A DNA stretch of 64,000 nt from Streptomyces antimycoticus (GCF_005405925.1 NZ_BJHV01000001.1:7688001-7752000); one strand, 5' to 3'. Counted from the stretch's first letter, positions 8,224 through 18,012 are shown. A program made the numbers and translations. Notes: a model not told the origin generated them from the letters alone.

Positions 8224-9936
8224 ATGAGCCAGCAGGGCGACCGACGCCGTCATGAGGACGACTGGTGGGGCGAGTTGTACGACCCACGGCGTGCCGACGC
8301 GGGGCCCGCTGCGGCCTCGGACTCCGTGGACGACCGGTTCGATTCGGCCTCCCGCACGCTCGCCGGCGCCCGGGACGCCGGCAACCAGAGACCGGCCGCG
8401 GGCGCCCCCTGGGGCCCGCGGACGGGGGAACCGGGCGACGCCGCCCCGGGCCCTGACGCCGACCCGGGAGGTGGCCCGCAGGGGTGGCGATCTCCCGCCG
8501 ACGACGGGCCCGGTGCCGCATCGCCTCTCCGGGGAGGGGCGGGGCCCGGCGCAGAGTTGCCTTCCCAGGGCCGTGCGGGCTCCGGGGCAGCAGAAGGCCG
8601 CGCGGGGGCCGGTGCCTCACGGGGTGACGCGGGTTCAGGGAGCGCACCGGGACGCACCGGTTCAGGGGACGGACCCGGACGCTCCGGTCTGGGGAAGGCA
8701 TCCGGACGCTCCGGCCCGGGAGGCGCGGCCGACCGCACCGGTTCAGGGGACGCGCCCGGACGCTCCAGTCCGGGGAGCGCGCCCGGGCGTGCGGGGGCTT
8801 CGGTCCCACCGCCAGCTTCACCGCCCTCGCCGCCTCCGCCGCCTTCACGTGATGCCCGGCCGCCCGCTCCGCCCCGGCCCACCACCGACCTGCACGTCGA
8901 CCCCTCCCGGCCCTGGCGGGCCTCCGCGGCGTCGTACGTCGGCGCCGAGCCGCCCACGTACGAGGCCGAGCCGACCACGCTTCCCGTCGTCGAACCCGAG
9001 GAACTCCGGGACCTGGTCCCCGACACCGTGCTGGAGGGCGCCCGCTACGGCACGCTGACGCTCCGTGCGGCCTCGATGCGCGGCGGTTCGGCCCGCTATC
9101 GAGGCGAGCCGCGGCGGGACGCGCTGCTCGCGGTGCGGTTCGGGATCGGGGACAGTGCCCTCGTCCTGGTGGCCGTGGCGAGCGGTCAGCCCGCGGCCCC
9201 GGGGGCGCACCGGGTGGCACGCGAGCTGTGCGAGTGGATCGCCGCGGCGGTCGGCCGCAATCAGGCCCGGCTGACGGAGGACATCCACACCGCCAACCGC
9301 GGCGCGCTCAGCTCCGGGCTGCACCGGCTCACCGACCGTGCCTACGGGCGGCTGCGCGCCGGCGCGACCGTACGCGGCCTCGCTCCCGCCGACCACACCG
9401 CGTCGGTGCGCTGTCTGCTGCTCCCGGCGCATCCGGCCTGCCGTACCCGGGTGTTCTTCGGCGTCGGCGACGGCGGGCTGTTCCGGCTGCGGGACGGCGT
9501 CTGGCAGGACCTGGAACCGGCCGGGGGCGAGCGGGACACCGTGGGCGGCCCCGTCCTCGGCTACGGCGGCGGCCGCCCACCCGCCCAGCAGCCATCTCAA
9601 CCACCGCAACCGCCCCAACCGCCGTATGCGCAGGCCGATCCCTCGTCCGCCGCACCCTCCACGCCCGACCCCGACCCCGACCCCGACTCCGATCCCGCCC
9701 CCGCCCACGGCCCCTTCCGTTTCCGCGCCTCCGTCGCCCGACCGGGCGACACCCTTCTGCTGTGCAGCGCGGGCCTCGCCGAACCCCTGCGCGGCGAGGC
9801 CGCCCTCGCCGACCGCTTGGCCGAACGCTGGGACACCGCGGAGGCGCCGGGCCTCGCCGCGTTCCTCGCCGACGCCCAGACCGGGGTGAAGGGTTACGCC
9901 GACGACCGTACGGCGGCTGCCGTCTGGGAGGCGTAA
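8224..9936 (+). CDS. PP2C-like protein, probably catalytically degenerate
   Basis: 570 aa. Residues about 1-240 are low complexity, Gly/Pro/Ala/Ser-rich, with repeated GPGxxGR-like units. The C-terminal half follows the Streptomyces PP2C_2 plan: ASMRGGSARYRGEPRRDA, then FFGVGDGGLF and a final DDRTAAAVWE. Metal ligands are patchy: the first Asp (D299 in RRDA) and the last DD are kept. The usual ADG reads ASG (S320) and the usual SDG reads SAG (A516). It may be a pseudophosphatase or a binding protein. A proline/Asp-Pro repeat (PDPDPDPDSDPAP) interrupts the domain. ATG 8224 is chosen because the upstream extension has no domain content. Confidence 0.65.
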   Translation: MSQQGDRRRHEDDWWGELYDPRRADAGPAAASDSVDDRFDSASRTLAGARDAGNQRPAAGAPWGPRTGEPGDAAPGPDADPGGGPQGWRSPADDGPGAASPLRGGAGPGAELPSQGRAGSGAAEGRAGAGASRGDAGSGSAPGRTGSGDGPGRSGLGKASGRSGPGGAADRTGSGDAPGRSSPGSAPGRAGASVPPPASPPSPPPPPSRDARPPAPPRPTTDLHVDPSRPWRASAASYVGAEPPTYEAEPTTLPVVEPEELRDLVPDTVLEGARYGTLTLRAASMRGGSARYRGEPRRDALLAVRFGIGDSALVLVAVASGQPAAPGAHRVARELCEWIAAAVGRNQARLTEDIHTANRGALSSGLHRLTDRAYGRLRAGATVRGLAPADHTASVRCLLLPAHPACRTRVFFGVGDGGLFRLRDGVWQDLEPAGGERDTVGGPVLGYGGGRPPAQQPSQPPQPPQPPYAQADPSSAAPSTPDPDPDPDSDPAPAHGPFRFRASVARPGDTLLLCSAGLAEPLRGEAALADRLAERWDTAEAPGLAAFLADAQTGVKGYADDRTAAAVWEA

Positions 9937-10025
9937 GCGCGCCGTCCATGGGTTGATGGACGAAAGGTGACCGGACGAGCGTCACCGATCCCGCCGACCC
10001 GGGACGAGAGGGATGAGGGCGCGCG

Positions 10026-11768
10026 ATGGCCAAGCAGACCGTGGCGGAGCAATACGTGGACATCTTGGTGCGCGCCGGCGTGCGGCGGATGTACGGGGTG
10101 GTCGGCGACAGCCTCAACCCCGTGGTGGACGCGATCCGCCGCAACGCCGCGATCGACTGGATCCAGGTGCGGCACGAGGAGACCGCCGCCTTCGCCGCCG
10201 GTGCCGAGGCGCAGCTCACCGGGTCCCTCGCCGCCTGTGCGGGCTCCTGCGGCCCCGGGCATGTCCATCTGCTCAACGGGCTCTACGACGCCCACCGCTC
10301 CATGGCCCCGGTCATCGCGCTCGCCTCGCACATCCCCAGCAGCGAGATCGGTACCAGCTACTTCCAGGAGACCCATCCCGAGCGGCTGTTCCAGGAGTGC
10401 AGCGACTACTGCGAGATGATCTCCAACCCCCAGCAGATGCCGCGTGTGCTGCAGACGGCCGTTCAGCACGCGATCGGCCGCAGCGGGGTCAGCGTGGTCG
10501 CCCTCCCCGGCGACATCGCCGCCCGCCCGGCGCCCGAGCGCGCCGAGGAGCACGCCCTGGTGACGTCCCGGCCCACCGTGCGCCCGGGCGACGCGGAGAT
10601 CGACCGGCTCGCCCGAATGGTCAACGAGGCGCAGCGGGTGACGCTGTTCTGCGGCCGGGGCTGTGCCGGGGCGCACGATGAGGTGATGGCCTTCGCCGAA
10701 CTGGTGAAGGCACCGGTGGGGCACGCCCTGCGCGGTAAGGAGTGGATCCAGTACGACAACCCGTTCGACGTCGGCATGAGCGGTCTGCTCGGCTACGGCG
10801 CGGCGTACGAGGCCACCCACGAATGCGATCTGCTGATCCTGCTGGGCACCGACTTCCCGTACGGCGCCTTCCTGCCCGACGATGTGCGGACCGTGCAGGT
10901 GGACGTCCGGGCCGAACATCTGGGCCGCCGCTCCAAGCTGGACCTGGCCGTCTGGGGCGACGTCCGCGAGACGCTGGGCTGTCTGACGCCGAAGGTGCGC
11001 CCGAAGACCGACCGCCGCTTCCTGGACCGGATGCTGAAGAAGCACGCCGACGCGCTGGAGGGCGTGGTCAAGGCGTACACCCGCCGGGTGGACAAGCACA
11101 TCCCGATCCATCCGGAGTACGTGGCCTCGGTGCTGGACGAGGAGGCCGCCGACGACACGATCTTCACCGTGGACACCGGGATGTGCAATGTATGGGCCGC
11201 GCGCTATCTGTCCCCCAACGGGCGCCGCCGGGTGATCGGCTCCTTTACCCATGGCTCGATGGCCAACGCGCTGCCGCAGGCGATCGGCGCCCAGTTCCTG
11301 GACCGCCGCCGCCAAGTGGTCTCGATGTCGGGCGACGGCGGATTCACCATGCTGATGGGCGACTTCCTCACCCTGGTCCAGTACGACCTGCCGGTGAAGG
11401 TGATCCTCTTCAACAACTCGGCGCTGGGCATGGTCGAGTTGGAGATGCTGGTCTCGGGCCTGCCCGCGCACGGCACCGGCTACCACAACCCCGACTTCGC
11501 CCAGATCGCCCGCGCCGCCGGGGCGTACGGCGAACGGGTGGAGAAGCCCAAACACCTGCGGTCCGCGCTGCGCGCCGCACTGCGCCACAAGGGGCCCGCG
11601 CTGCTGGACATCGTCACGGACCCCAACGCGCTGTCCATCCCGCCCAAGATCAAGGCGGAGATGGTGACCGGCTTCGCGCTCTCGGCCAGCAAGATGGTGC
11701 TGGAAGGGGGCGTCGGCAGGATGGTCCAGATGGCCCGCTCGAACCTCCGCAACGTGCCGCGCTTCTGA
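10026..11768 (+). CDS. poxB: Thiamine pyrophosphate-dependent pyruvate dehydrogenase/oxidase
   Basis: 580 aa, ATG start 8-12 nt after a GAGGG-type site. Three-domain TPP enzyme: the N-terminal Pyr domain has the activating Glu in RHEETAAFAAGAEAQLTG. The central FAD/nucleotide-type domain runs about 190-330. The C-terminal PP domain has the GDGG-Nx26-N motif, seen as MSGDGGFTMLMGDFLTLVQ ending ILFNNSALGM. Closest to the PoxB group, which oxidises pyruvate to acetate and CO2 with electrons passed to quinone at the membrane. Related acetolactate synthases differ in the second domain. It stands alone and ends in a strong shared terminator. Confidence 0.85.
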   Translation: MAKQTVAEQYVDILVRAGVRRMYGVVGDSLNPVVDAIRRNAAIDWIQVRHEETAAFAAGAEAQLTGSLAACAGSCGPGHVHLLNGLYDAHRSMAPVIALASHIPSSEIGTSYFQETHPERLFQECSDYCEMISNPQQMPRVLQTAVQHAIGRSGVSVVALPGDIAARPAPERAEEHALVTSRPTVRPGDAEIDRLARMVNEAQRVTLFCGRGCAGAHDEVMAFAELVKAPVGHALRGKEWIQYDNPFDVGMSGLLGYGAAYEATHECDLLILLGTDFPYGAFLPDDVRTVQVDVRAEHLGRRSKLDLAVWGDVRETLGCLTPKVRPKTDRRFLDRMLKKHADALEGVVKAYTRRVDKHIPIHPEYVASVLDEEAADDTIFTVDTGMCNVWAARYLSPNGRRRVIGSFTHGSMANALPQAIGAQFLDRRRQVVSMSGDGGFTMLMGDFLTLVQYDLPVKVILFNNSALGMVELEMLVSGLPAHGTGYHNPDFAQIARAAGAYGERVEKPKHLRSALRAALRHKGPALLDIVTDPNALSIPPKIKAEMVTGFALSASKMVLEGGVGRMVQMARSNLRNVPRF

Positions 11769-11808
11769 CCAGCTCCAGCTTCCAGGGTGCGAACTTCCAG
11801 GCCGTGGG

Positions 11809-11847
11809 CCGGGCGGGCGGTCAGTAGCTCACTGACCGCCCGCCCGG
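11809..11847. terminator. Bidirectional terminator between poxB and the mannosidase gene
   Basis: A 17-bp perfect stem (CCGGGCGGGCGGTCAGT at 11809-11825 with its complement at 11831-11847) closes a 5-nt AGCTC loop. It lies between two convergent genes and needs no T tract given the stem strength. Most likely it ends transcription from both sides. Confidence 0.8.
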
Positions 11848-11973
11848 CCCCGGCGTCAGCCCCTCACCGCACCGGTCGCAGTCGCAGCGTGAGGATCTGG
11901 TGCGGGCGCAGGGCCAGGGTCAGCCCGCCCGGACCCGTGGCCGCCTCGTGCAGCGGACGCTCCAGCAGATCCG

Positions 11974-14900
11974 TCACATCCGCCCGAGCACCGGGAAACC
12001 GGTCACCAGCGTGCCCGCCGCCCGGCCGCCGTGGGACTCGTACAGCCGCACCACCACATCGCCGCTGCGGTCCTCGGCGAGCTTGACCGACTCGACCGTG
12101 ATCGCGGGGTTGTCCACCGACACCAGCGGTGCCCGCTCGGCCGGTCCGGCGGGCAGGGCGCGCAGCGGCAGGTTGAGGGCGAGCCCCTCGGCGACCGCCT
12201 CGGCGACGCCCGCGCCCGGCAGCAGGGCGTAGCGGAAGCGGTGGACGCCCAGGTCGGTCTCCGGGTCGGGGCTGTGCGGGGCGCGCAGCAGGGTGAGCCG
12301 CACGGTGGTGCCCAGCACCTCGCCCTCGTCCGTGTCGTGCGCCGTACGGGTCACATCGTGGCCGTACGTCGAGTCGTTGAGCACCGCCGCCCCGTAGCCG
12401 GGCTCGGCGACCCGCAGCCAGCGGTGCGCGCAGATCTCGAACCGGGCCGCGTCCCAGCTGGTGTTGGTGTGGGTGGCGCGGTCCACATGGCCGAACTGGA
12501 TCTCCGCGGTGGACACCTGGGCGTGGATGTCCAGCGGGAACGCCGCCTTGAGGACCTTCTCCGACTCCTGCCAGTCCACCTCGGTGGCGATGTCCAGGCG
12601 CCGGTCGCCCGCGGCCAGCGTCAGCTCCTGGGTGATGCGCGAGGCGCCGAAGGACCGTGTGACCCGGACCGTGGCGCGCAGCGGACCGGACTCGATCAGC
12701 TCGACGGATTCGGCGTCGGTCAGATCGGTGTGGCTGCGGCGGTAGTGCCGGTCGATGTCCCAGGCGTCCCAGTGGTTGGGGTGGTCGGGGTGGAGCTGGA
12801 GGAGGTTGCCGCGGGCGCCAGGGGCCAGCACCTCACGGCTCGCGTCCAGGTCCAGCACCGAGGTGAGCAGCCCCTCGGCGTCGATGGTCACCCGCAGCCG
12901 GTCGTTGTCGAGGACGATGGACTGACCGTCGCTCAGCGCGGTCACCGGCGGTGCCCCATGGGGCGCGCCGCTGGCGGCGGCAGGCGCCTGAGGGGCTGCG
13001 CCCAGCGGTGCCGCGCCCAGCCCGGCGACCCGCACCGCGACCGCCGTACGGCCCTCCCCCAGCGGCTGGACCGGGGCCCCGGACGGCAGGGCGGCCGCCG
13101 TCTGCGCGTCCAGGACGGCGATCTCCTCGCGCTCGTACGGCGAGGCGTTGAGCACGGCGGGCGCGTCGCCGCCCAGCGCCGCCACCGCCTGCGCGACGAT
13201 CCCTTCCAGCTCGGCGCGCGCCTGCTCATAGCTGTCCCGCGCCTCGCGGTGCACCCAGGCGATCGACGAGCCGGGCAGGATGTCGTGGAACTGGTGCAGC
13301 AGCACCGTCTTCCAGATCCGGTCCAGGTCGTCGTACGGATAGGCGTAGCCGCGCGCGTGCAGCGCGGCGGCCGTGGCCCACAGCTCGGCCTCCCGCAGCA
13401 GATGCTCACTGCGCCGGTTGCCCTGCTTGGTCTTGGCCTGGGTGGTGTACGTGGCCCGGTGCAGCTCCAGATACAGCTCGCCGGACCACACCGGCGCCTT
13501 GGCCCCGTACTCCCGCTCGGCCTCCGTGAAGAACGCCGAAGGTGGCTGGATCTCGACGGTCGGCGAGCCCTCCAGGGAGGCGAGCCGCCGCGCCTTCTCC
13601 ATCATCTCGCGGGTCGGGCCGCCACCGCCGTCGCCGTAGCCGAAGGGCACCAGCGAGCGGGTCGCCAGCCCCTTGTCGGCGAAGTTCCGCTCGGCGTGGG
13701 CGAGTTCGGAGGCGCTGAACTGGGCGTTGTAGGTGTCCACCGGCGGGAAGTGGGTGAAGACCCGGGTGCCGTCGATGCCCTCCCACCAGAAGGTGTGGTG
13801 CGGCATCTTGTTGATCTGGTTCCACGACAGCTTCTGGGTGAGGAACCACTTCACCCCCGCCAGCTTGGCGAGCTGCGGGAAGGCGGCCGTGTAGCCGAAG
13901 GAGTCCGGCAGCCAGATCTCCTCGGTGTCCACCCCCAGCTCCTCCAGGAAGAACCGCTTGCCGTGCACGATCTGCCGGGCCAGCGCCTCGCCGCCGGGCA
14001 TATTGGCGTCCGACTCGACCCACATCGAGCCCACCGGCGCCCAGGTGCCGTCCGCCACCGCCTTCTTGATCCGCTCCCAGATATGCGGCTGGTGTTCCTT
14101 GACCCAGGCGTACTGCTGCGCCTGCGAGCAGGCGAAGACCAGCTCCGGATACTCGCCCGCGAGGGCGGTGACATTGGCGAAGGTGCGGGACGCCTTGCGC
14201 ACCGTCTCGCGCAGCGGCCACAGCCACGCCGAGTCGATATGGGCGTGCCCGGCCGCCGAGACCCGGTGCGCGCTGGAGTGCGCGGGACGGGCGAGCGCGT
14301 CGGTCAGCTCGGCGCGGGCGGCGGCCGCGGTGCCGGGGACATCGTGCAGATCGAGCGCGTCCAGCGCGTTCTCCAGGGCGCGCAGGATCTCATGGCGGCG
14401 CGGCCGGTCCGCCGGCAGCTCGCGCATCAGCTCCGACAGCACCTCGATGTCCAGGATCAGATGCCAGACGGTCTCGTCGAGGACGGCCAGCTCCGCCGAG
14501 GCGAAGCGGTACAGCGGCTCGTCCCCGGCGGTCAGCACATCGCCGAGCCGGGTCGGGATGAAGCCGTCGCGCAGCACGGACGGGTTGGCCGCCGCCTCCA
14601 GCAGCAGCCGTACGGGCTCGCCGCCGGCCGCGGGGGCCGCGACCGGGATATGGCGGTTGCGCGGATGGATGCCCTTGATCGGCACGCCCTCCGCGTCGTA
14701 CACCAGCCCCTCGGCCTGGAACCCCGGGGCGTCGTCGGTGAAGCCCGGGTCGATGACGGCCTCCACCCGCCGCCCCGCCCACTCCTGGGGCACGCTGCCC
14801 TCCAGCCGGAACCACCAGGTCGACCACGGACTGCCCCAGTCCGTGCCGGTGGTGAACGGCTCGTAGGTGCCGCTCAGCGCCTCCGCGACCGGCACCGGCT

Positions 14901-15021
14901 CACCGGGAGTGCGCCACGCGGAGAGGGTCAGCGGCACCCGGGCCGTGTACTGGGCGGGCCTGATGAACTGGCGCAGCGCGCGGTCCAGGCGGCCCTCCAC
15001 CAATGGTCGGTCGTCGTGCAT
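11974..15021 (-). CDS. Alpha-mannosidase, glycoside hydrolase family 38 (3' end frameshifted)
   Basis: 1015 aa as read. GH38 hallmarks: AGHAHIDSAWLWPLRET gives the metal-binding H-x-H-x-D site, and MWVESDANMPGGEALARQ gives the nucleophile Asp region. C-terminal beta domains follow. It removes alpha-linked mannose from glycans, probably in the cytoplasm since no signal peptide is seen. Start: ATG 15019-15021 with GAGGAG before it. The frame ends early at 11974. Past CTCGGGCGG around 11981-11987, the next frame continues DVTDLLERPLHEAAT and then LRPHQILTLRLRPVR to a stop at 11864-11866, the normal family ending. One base appears to be missing, removing about 36 residues. Confidence 0.9.
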   Translation of the reverse strand: MHDDRPLVEGRLDRALRQFIRPAQYTARVPLTLSAWRTPGEPVPVAEALSGTYEPFTTGTDWGSPWSTWWFRLEGSVPQEWAGRRVEAVIDPGFTDDAPGFQAEGLVYDAEGVPIKGIHPRNRHIPVAAPAAGGEPVRLLLEAAANPSVLRDGFIPTRLGDVLTAGDEPLYRFASAELAVLDETVWHLILDIEVLSELMRELPADRPRRHEILRALENALDALDLHDVPGTAAAARAELTDALARPAHSSAHRVSAAGHAHIDSAWLWPLRETVRKASRTFANVTALAGEYPELVFACSQAQQYAWVKEHQPHIWERIKKAVADGTWAPVGSMWVESDANMPGGEALARQIVHGKRFFLEELGVDTEEIWLPDSFGYTAAFPQLAKLAGVKWFLTQKLSWNQINKMPHHTFWWEGIDGTRVFTHFPPVDTYNAQFSASELAHAERNFADKGLATRSLVPFGYGDGGGGPTREMMEKARRLASLEGSPTVEIQPPSAFFTEAEREYGAKAPVWSGELYLELHRATYTTQAKTKQGNRRSEHLLREAELWATAAALHARGYAYPYDDLDRIWKTVLLHQFHDILPGSSIAWVHREARDSYEQARAELEGIVAQAVAALGGDAPAVLNASPYEREEIAVLDAQTAAALPSGAPVQPLGEGRTAVAVRVAGLGAAPLGAAPQAPAAASGAPHGAPPVTALSDGQSIVLDNDRLRVTIDAEGLLTSVLDLDASREVLAPGARGNLLQLHPDHPNHWDAWDIDRHYRRSHTDLTDAESVELIESGPLRATVRVTRSFGASRITQELTLAAGDRRLDIATEVDWQESEKVLKAAFPLDIHAQVSTAEIQFGHVDRATHTNTSWDAARFEICAHRWLRVAEPGYGAAVLNDSTYGHDVTRTAHDTDEGEVLGTTVRLTLLRAPHSPDPETDLGVHRFRYALLPGAGVAEAVAEGLALNLPLRALPAGPAERAPLVSVDNPAITVESVKLAEDRSGDVVVRLYESHGGRAAGTLVTGFPVLGRM

Positions 15022-15178
15022 CACGGCTCCTCGGCTCGAGCTCGGTGGATCACTCAGCGGATCACTCCCAGCATTTCCCTCGGTGTGTGGATGGCAACAC
15101 CCGGGCATGCATTTCCGTGAGCGCGTTCGACGACATTCGACGCTGGCCGCCGCCTCGGGGCGGCCGGGGCGGGGGAGG

Positions 15179-15688
15179 ATGAAGCGTCAGCCTGTACGGC
15201 CGGGCCGGATGCCCGGGCACGGTCGGCCGGATACGAGGCCGAAGGCCGCGGAGGCCGCGGAGGCTGTTCCGGTGGAGCGTGGCCCGGTCCTGACCAAACG
15301 ATTGGCGCACGACGATCTCGCGGTGGTGGCGCAGGTCCGCGCGGAGCTGCGGGAGATGCTGCGGCACTGGGGCGGGCCCGGCCGGGCCGATCTCGCCGAG
15401 CTGCTCACCAGCGAGCTGGTGACCAACGCGCTGGTGCACACCGGCCGTGGCGCACAGATCACGGCCTCGCTGGGGGACGGACCGGGCGCGCGCGTCACCG
15501 GACGATTACGGGTGGAGGTGCGGGATTTCGTGTCCCGGCACCCGACGCTGCGCGACCGGCCCGCGGAGGACAGCACATCCGGGCGCGGACTGCTGCTGGT
15601 GCATACGCTCGCGGACGCCTGGGGCGTGCGGGCGCACGGAGTGGGCAAGGTCTTGTGGTTCGAACTCGAAGCGGAAGGCGTTCCGTAG
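15179..15688 (+). CDS. ATP-binding anti-sigma/regulatory protein (HATPase_c, RsbW-like)
   Basis: 169 aa. A single GHKL-type ATPase fold: LTSELVTNALVHTG is the N-box and STSGRGLLLVHTLADAWGV the G-box region. This is the pattern of the many short Streptomyces RsbW/SpoIIAB-like proteins that bind sigma factors or anti-anti-sigma partners. A partner gene is not adjacent. A TTA codon at 15506-15508 points to bldA-dependent translation and so developmental timing. The start at ATG 15179 has its GGGGAGG directly adjacent, so a later in-frame start is possible. Confidence 0.75.
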   Translation: MKRQPVRPGRMPGHGRPDTRPKAAEAAEAVPVERGPVLTKRLAHDDLAVVAQVRAELREMLRHWGGPGRADLAELLTSELVTNALVHTGRGAQITASLGDGPGARVTGRLRVEVRDFVSRHPTLRDRPAEDSTSGRGLLLVHTLADAWGVRAHGVGKVLWFELEAEGVP

Positions 15689-15813
15689 CCGCGCTCCGCG
15701 GCGCGTTGGGCGTGCGACGCGTCGGGGACGTGCGGCGTGTGGGGCGTTGCGCGTGTGGTTACGGAGCCGCCGAGCGGCGGGCGGGGATCCGCGTCCCCGC
15801 CCCGGCCGCCCGC

Positions 15814-16974
15814 TCAGCCGAAGGCGCGCTCGATCTGCGCCAGCTTCTCCTCGAGGGAGTCCAGCCGCGGGATCGTGAGCGTGTCGTCCTCGGCCGTGAG
15901 GTCGATGGTGTGGGGACGGTCGGCCTCGGAGTCCTTGTCCTTCTCACCGAAGCCGAAGCTGAAATCCCGGTCGCGGTCCCTGTTCCGGTCGCGGTCCAGG
16001 TCGCCGAGTCCGGCCTCGGCGCCACCGGCGGACCGCAGGGCGGGCCGGGCGGAGGCGGCGGACAGCTGACCCTGGTCCGGGGCCCCGGCGGTCTCCAGCA
16101 CCTTGTCGCCTATGGCAGGCTCCGAACTGAGCTGTGCGGGCTGCGCGGTGGCGGCGGTGACCTCCACCTGACGGCCGCCGCGACGGCCCCACATCCGGTG
16201 CTGCCGGTTGATCGCCCGGATCCGGGCCCGGTCCAGCTTCTCCTGGTCGCGCCGGCGGGTGCGGTTGTTCTCCTTCTCGCGCCGGTCCTCGCGGACCTCC
16301 TCGACCGCCTCGTCCAGCGTCCGCACGCCCTCGAGCAGCATCAGCGACCACGCGGCGAAGGTCTCGCGCGGAGCGCGCAGCCAGCGGACGACGCGGATCT
16401 GCGGCAGCGGCCGGGGCACCAGGCCCTGCTCGCGCAGCGCCGCCCGGCGGGTCTGCTTCAGGGCCCGGTCGAAGAGGACCGCCGCCGAGAGCGACATGCC
16501 CGCGAAGAACTGCGGGGCGCCCGCGTGGCCCATGCCGCGCGGCGCGTGCACCCAGTTGAACCAGGCGGCCGCACCCGCGAACAGCCACACCAGCATGCGC
16601 GAGCCGAGCGCCGCGTCACCGTGGCTGGCCTCCCGCACCGCCAGCACCGAGCAGAACATCGCCGCGCCGTCGAGACCGAACGGCACCAGGTACTCCCAGC
16701 CGTTGGTCAGCGCCAGGTTCTCCCGGCCGAAGCCCACCAGGCCCTGGAAGGAGAGTGCTGCGGCCACCCCGGCGCAGCAGAACAGCAGGACATAGGCGGC
16801 CATCCCGTAGATGGCCTCCTTACGGCGCCGACGCTCTTCGCTGCGCTCCCAGGAGTCGGTGATGACGCTCTCGTCCTTCTTCCGTCGGCCGCGCGCGAGG
16901 ACAACCGCCGCCCCCACGACGCCGGCGAGCGCCACGACGACTGGCAGAACCAGCGATATGTCGGTCAGTCTCAT
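15814..16974 (-). CDS. DUF2637 (SpdB-like) integral membrane protein
   Basis: 386 aa, ATG 16972-16974. Helices: an N-terminal one (ISLVLPVVVALAGVVGAAVV), then three or more central ones (AAYVLLFCCAGVAAALSF, YLVPFGLDGAAMFCSVLAV, MLVWLFAGAAAWFNWVHAP). These match DUF2637, found in Streptomyces chromosomal proteins and related to SpdB plasmid-spread proteins. The cytoplasmic tail is basic then very acidic, with a (DR)n run (DLDRDRNRDRDRDF). The last 20 residues (LDSLEEKLAQIERAF) form a probable short coiled coil. Function is unknown. I see no other conjugation genes, so I do not call it part of a mobile element. Confidence 0.8.
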   Translation of the reverse strand: MRLTDISLVLPVVVALAGVVGAAVVLARGRRKKDESVITDSWERSEERRRRKEAIYGMAAYVLLFCCAGVAAALSFQGLVGFGRENLALTNGWEYLVPFGLDGAAMFCSVLAVREASHGDAALGSRMLVWLFAGAAAWFNWVHAPRGMGHAGAPQFFAGMSLSAAVLFDRALKQTRRAALREQGLVPRPLPQIRVVRWLRAPRETFAAWSLMLLEGVRTLDEAVEEVREDRREKENNRTRRRDQEKLDRARIRAINRQHRMWGRRGGRQVEVTAATAQPAQLSSEPAIGDKVLETAGAPDQGQLSAASARPALRSAGGAEAGLGDLDRDRNRDRDRDFSFGFGEKDKDSEADRPHTIDLTAEDDTLTIPRLDSLEEKLAQIERAFG

Positions 16975-17318
16975 CCGGTGCCCCTTGATTGGCTTCCATG
17001 AAGTTCCGGCCGCAGTGCGGCCTACCGCGCGCGACATCCTGGCGGAATCCTGCTGGGCCTCGAGCGGTTTTGGGACAAGAGGCCGCCAAGTAGGCGGGGG
17101 ACACGCGAATAGGCGCGATGCGATCCGAACACCTGCGCTGTGCAAGCGGCTTGATTCTATTCACGGAACCCGATCGCGGGTAATCCGACCGATCGGCTTG
17201 CCGAGGGCGTACTGTCCGTGTACGAGGCGTAACGTTACTGCCACCTTAAATGATGTTTACGGGCTTTGCCCGGGCGCGGCCTCCGCATATCGTTCGATGG
17301 GATGTCAGGAGGACCGGA

Positions 17319-18008
17319 GTGGAGCAGTCCGAAGCACAGGTGGCAATGGAGCCGCCGCCCTCCTGTGGCGTGCCCGCGGCACGGAGGTCTCCGCGCCGCC
17401 ACTCGGTGCGCGGCCAGATCCTGGACGCCCTGCGGGAGGCGCTGGCCGGCGGTGAGCTGATCCCGGGCGAGGTGTACTCGGCCCCGGTCCTCGCCGAGCG
17501 CTTCGGCGTCTCTCCCACCCCCGTACGGGAGGCCATGCAGCAGCTCGCCGGTGAGGGCGCCGTCGAGGTGGTGCCCAACCGGGGCTTCCGGGTCTCCCGC
17601 CGCAGCGAGCGCGATCTGGCCGAGCTCGCCGAGGTGCGGGCGCTGCTGGAGGTCCCGGTGATGCTCAGCCTGGCGGAGGCGATCGCGCCCGAGCGCTGGG
17701 CCGGGCTGCGGCCCTTCGCGGAGGCGACGGCGGCGGCCGCCATGAGGGGCGACCGGGCCGCCTACCTGGAGTCGGACCGCACCTTCCACCAGACCGTGCT
17801 CGGACTGGCCGGAAATCAGCAGCTCGTGATCGTCGCCGATGACCTGCACCGCCGCGCCCAGTGGCCCCTGGCCTGCGGCCGGGCGACCCGCACCGCGGAC
17901 CTCGTCGCCGACGCGGAGGAGCACATGGCCCTCCTCGACGCCCTGGCCGCCCGCGACCTCGACACGGTCGAGTCCCTCACCCGCGCCCACTTCGTCCCGA
18001 CGGTCTGA
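17319..18008 (+). CDS. GntR-family transcriptional regulator, FCD (FadR) subgroup
   Basis: 229 aa from GTG 17319, with AGGAGG 6 nt upstream. The winged HTH at about 30-95 includes APVLAERFGVSPTPVREAMQQL and a wing LVVPNRGFRVS-like segment (VEVVPNRGFRVS). The C-terminal all-helical FCD ligand domain carries the metal/ligand positions D-x4-H (DRTFHQTVLGLAGN) and a later EEHMALLDAL. It probably senses a small carboxylic acid. The upstream DNA holds GTAACGTTAC (17229-17238), a possible operator. No target operon is adjacent, so the regulon is unknown. Confidence 0.85.
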   Translation: MEQSEAQVAMEPPPSCGVPAARRSPRRHSVRGQILDALREALAGGELIPGEVYSAPVLAERFGVSPTPVREAMQQLAGEGAVEVVPNRGFRVSRRSERDLAELAEVRALLEVPVMLSLAEAIAPERWAGLRPFAEATAAAAMRGDRAAYLESDRTFHQTVLGLAGNQQLVIVADDLHRRAQWPLACGRATRTADLVADAEEHMALLDALAARDLDTVESLTRAHFVPTV

Positions 18009-18012
18009 GGGC

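Noticed and set aside
12031..15120. A 1029-codon open frame on the plus strand
   Set aside because: Exactly opposite the GH38 mannosidase, which has catalytic motifs. The antisense frame is low-complexity and lacks any motif.
15814..16974. Integrated plasmid or conjugative element indicated by the SpdB-like DUF2637 protein
   Set aside because: No integrase, replication, TraB-like or attachment site is seen nearby; DUF2637 is common on Streptomyces chromosomes.
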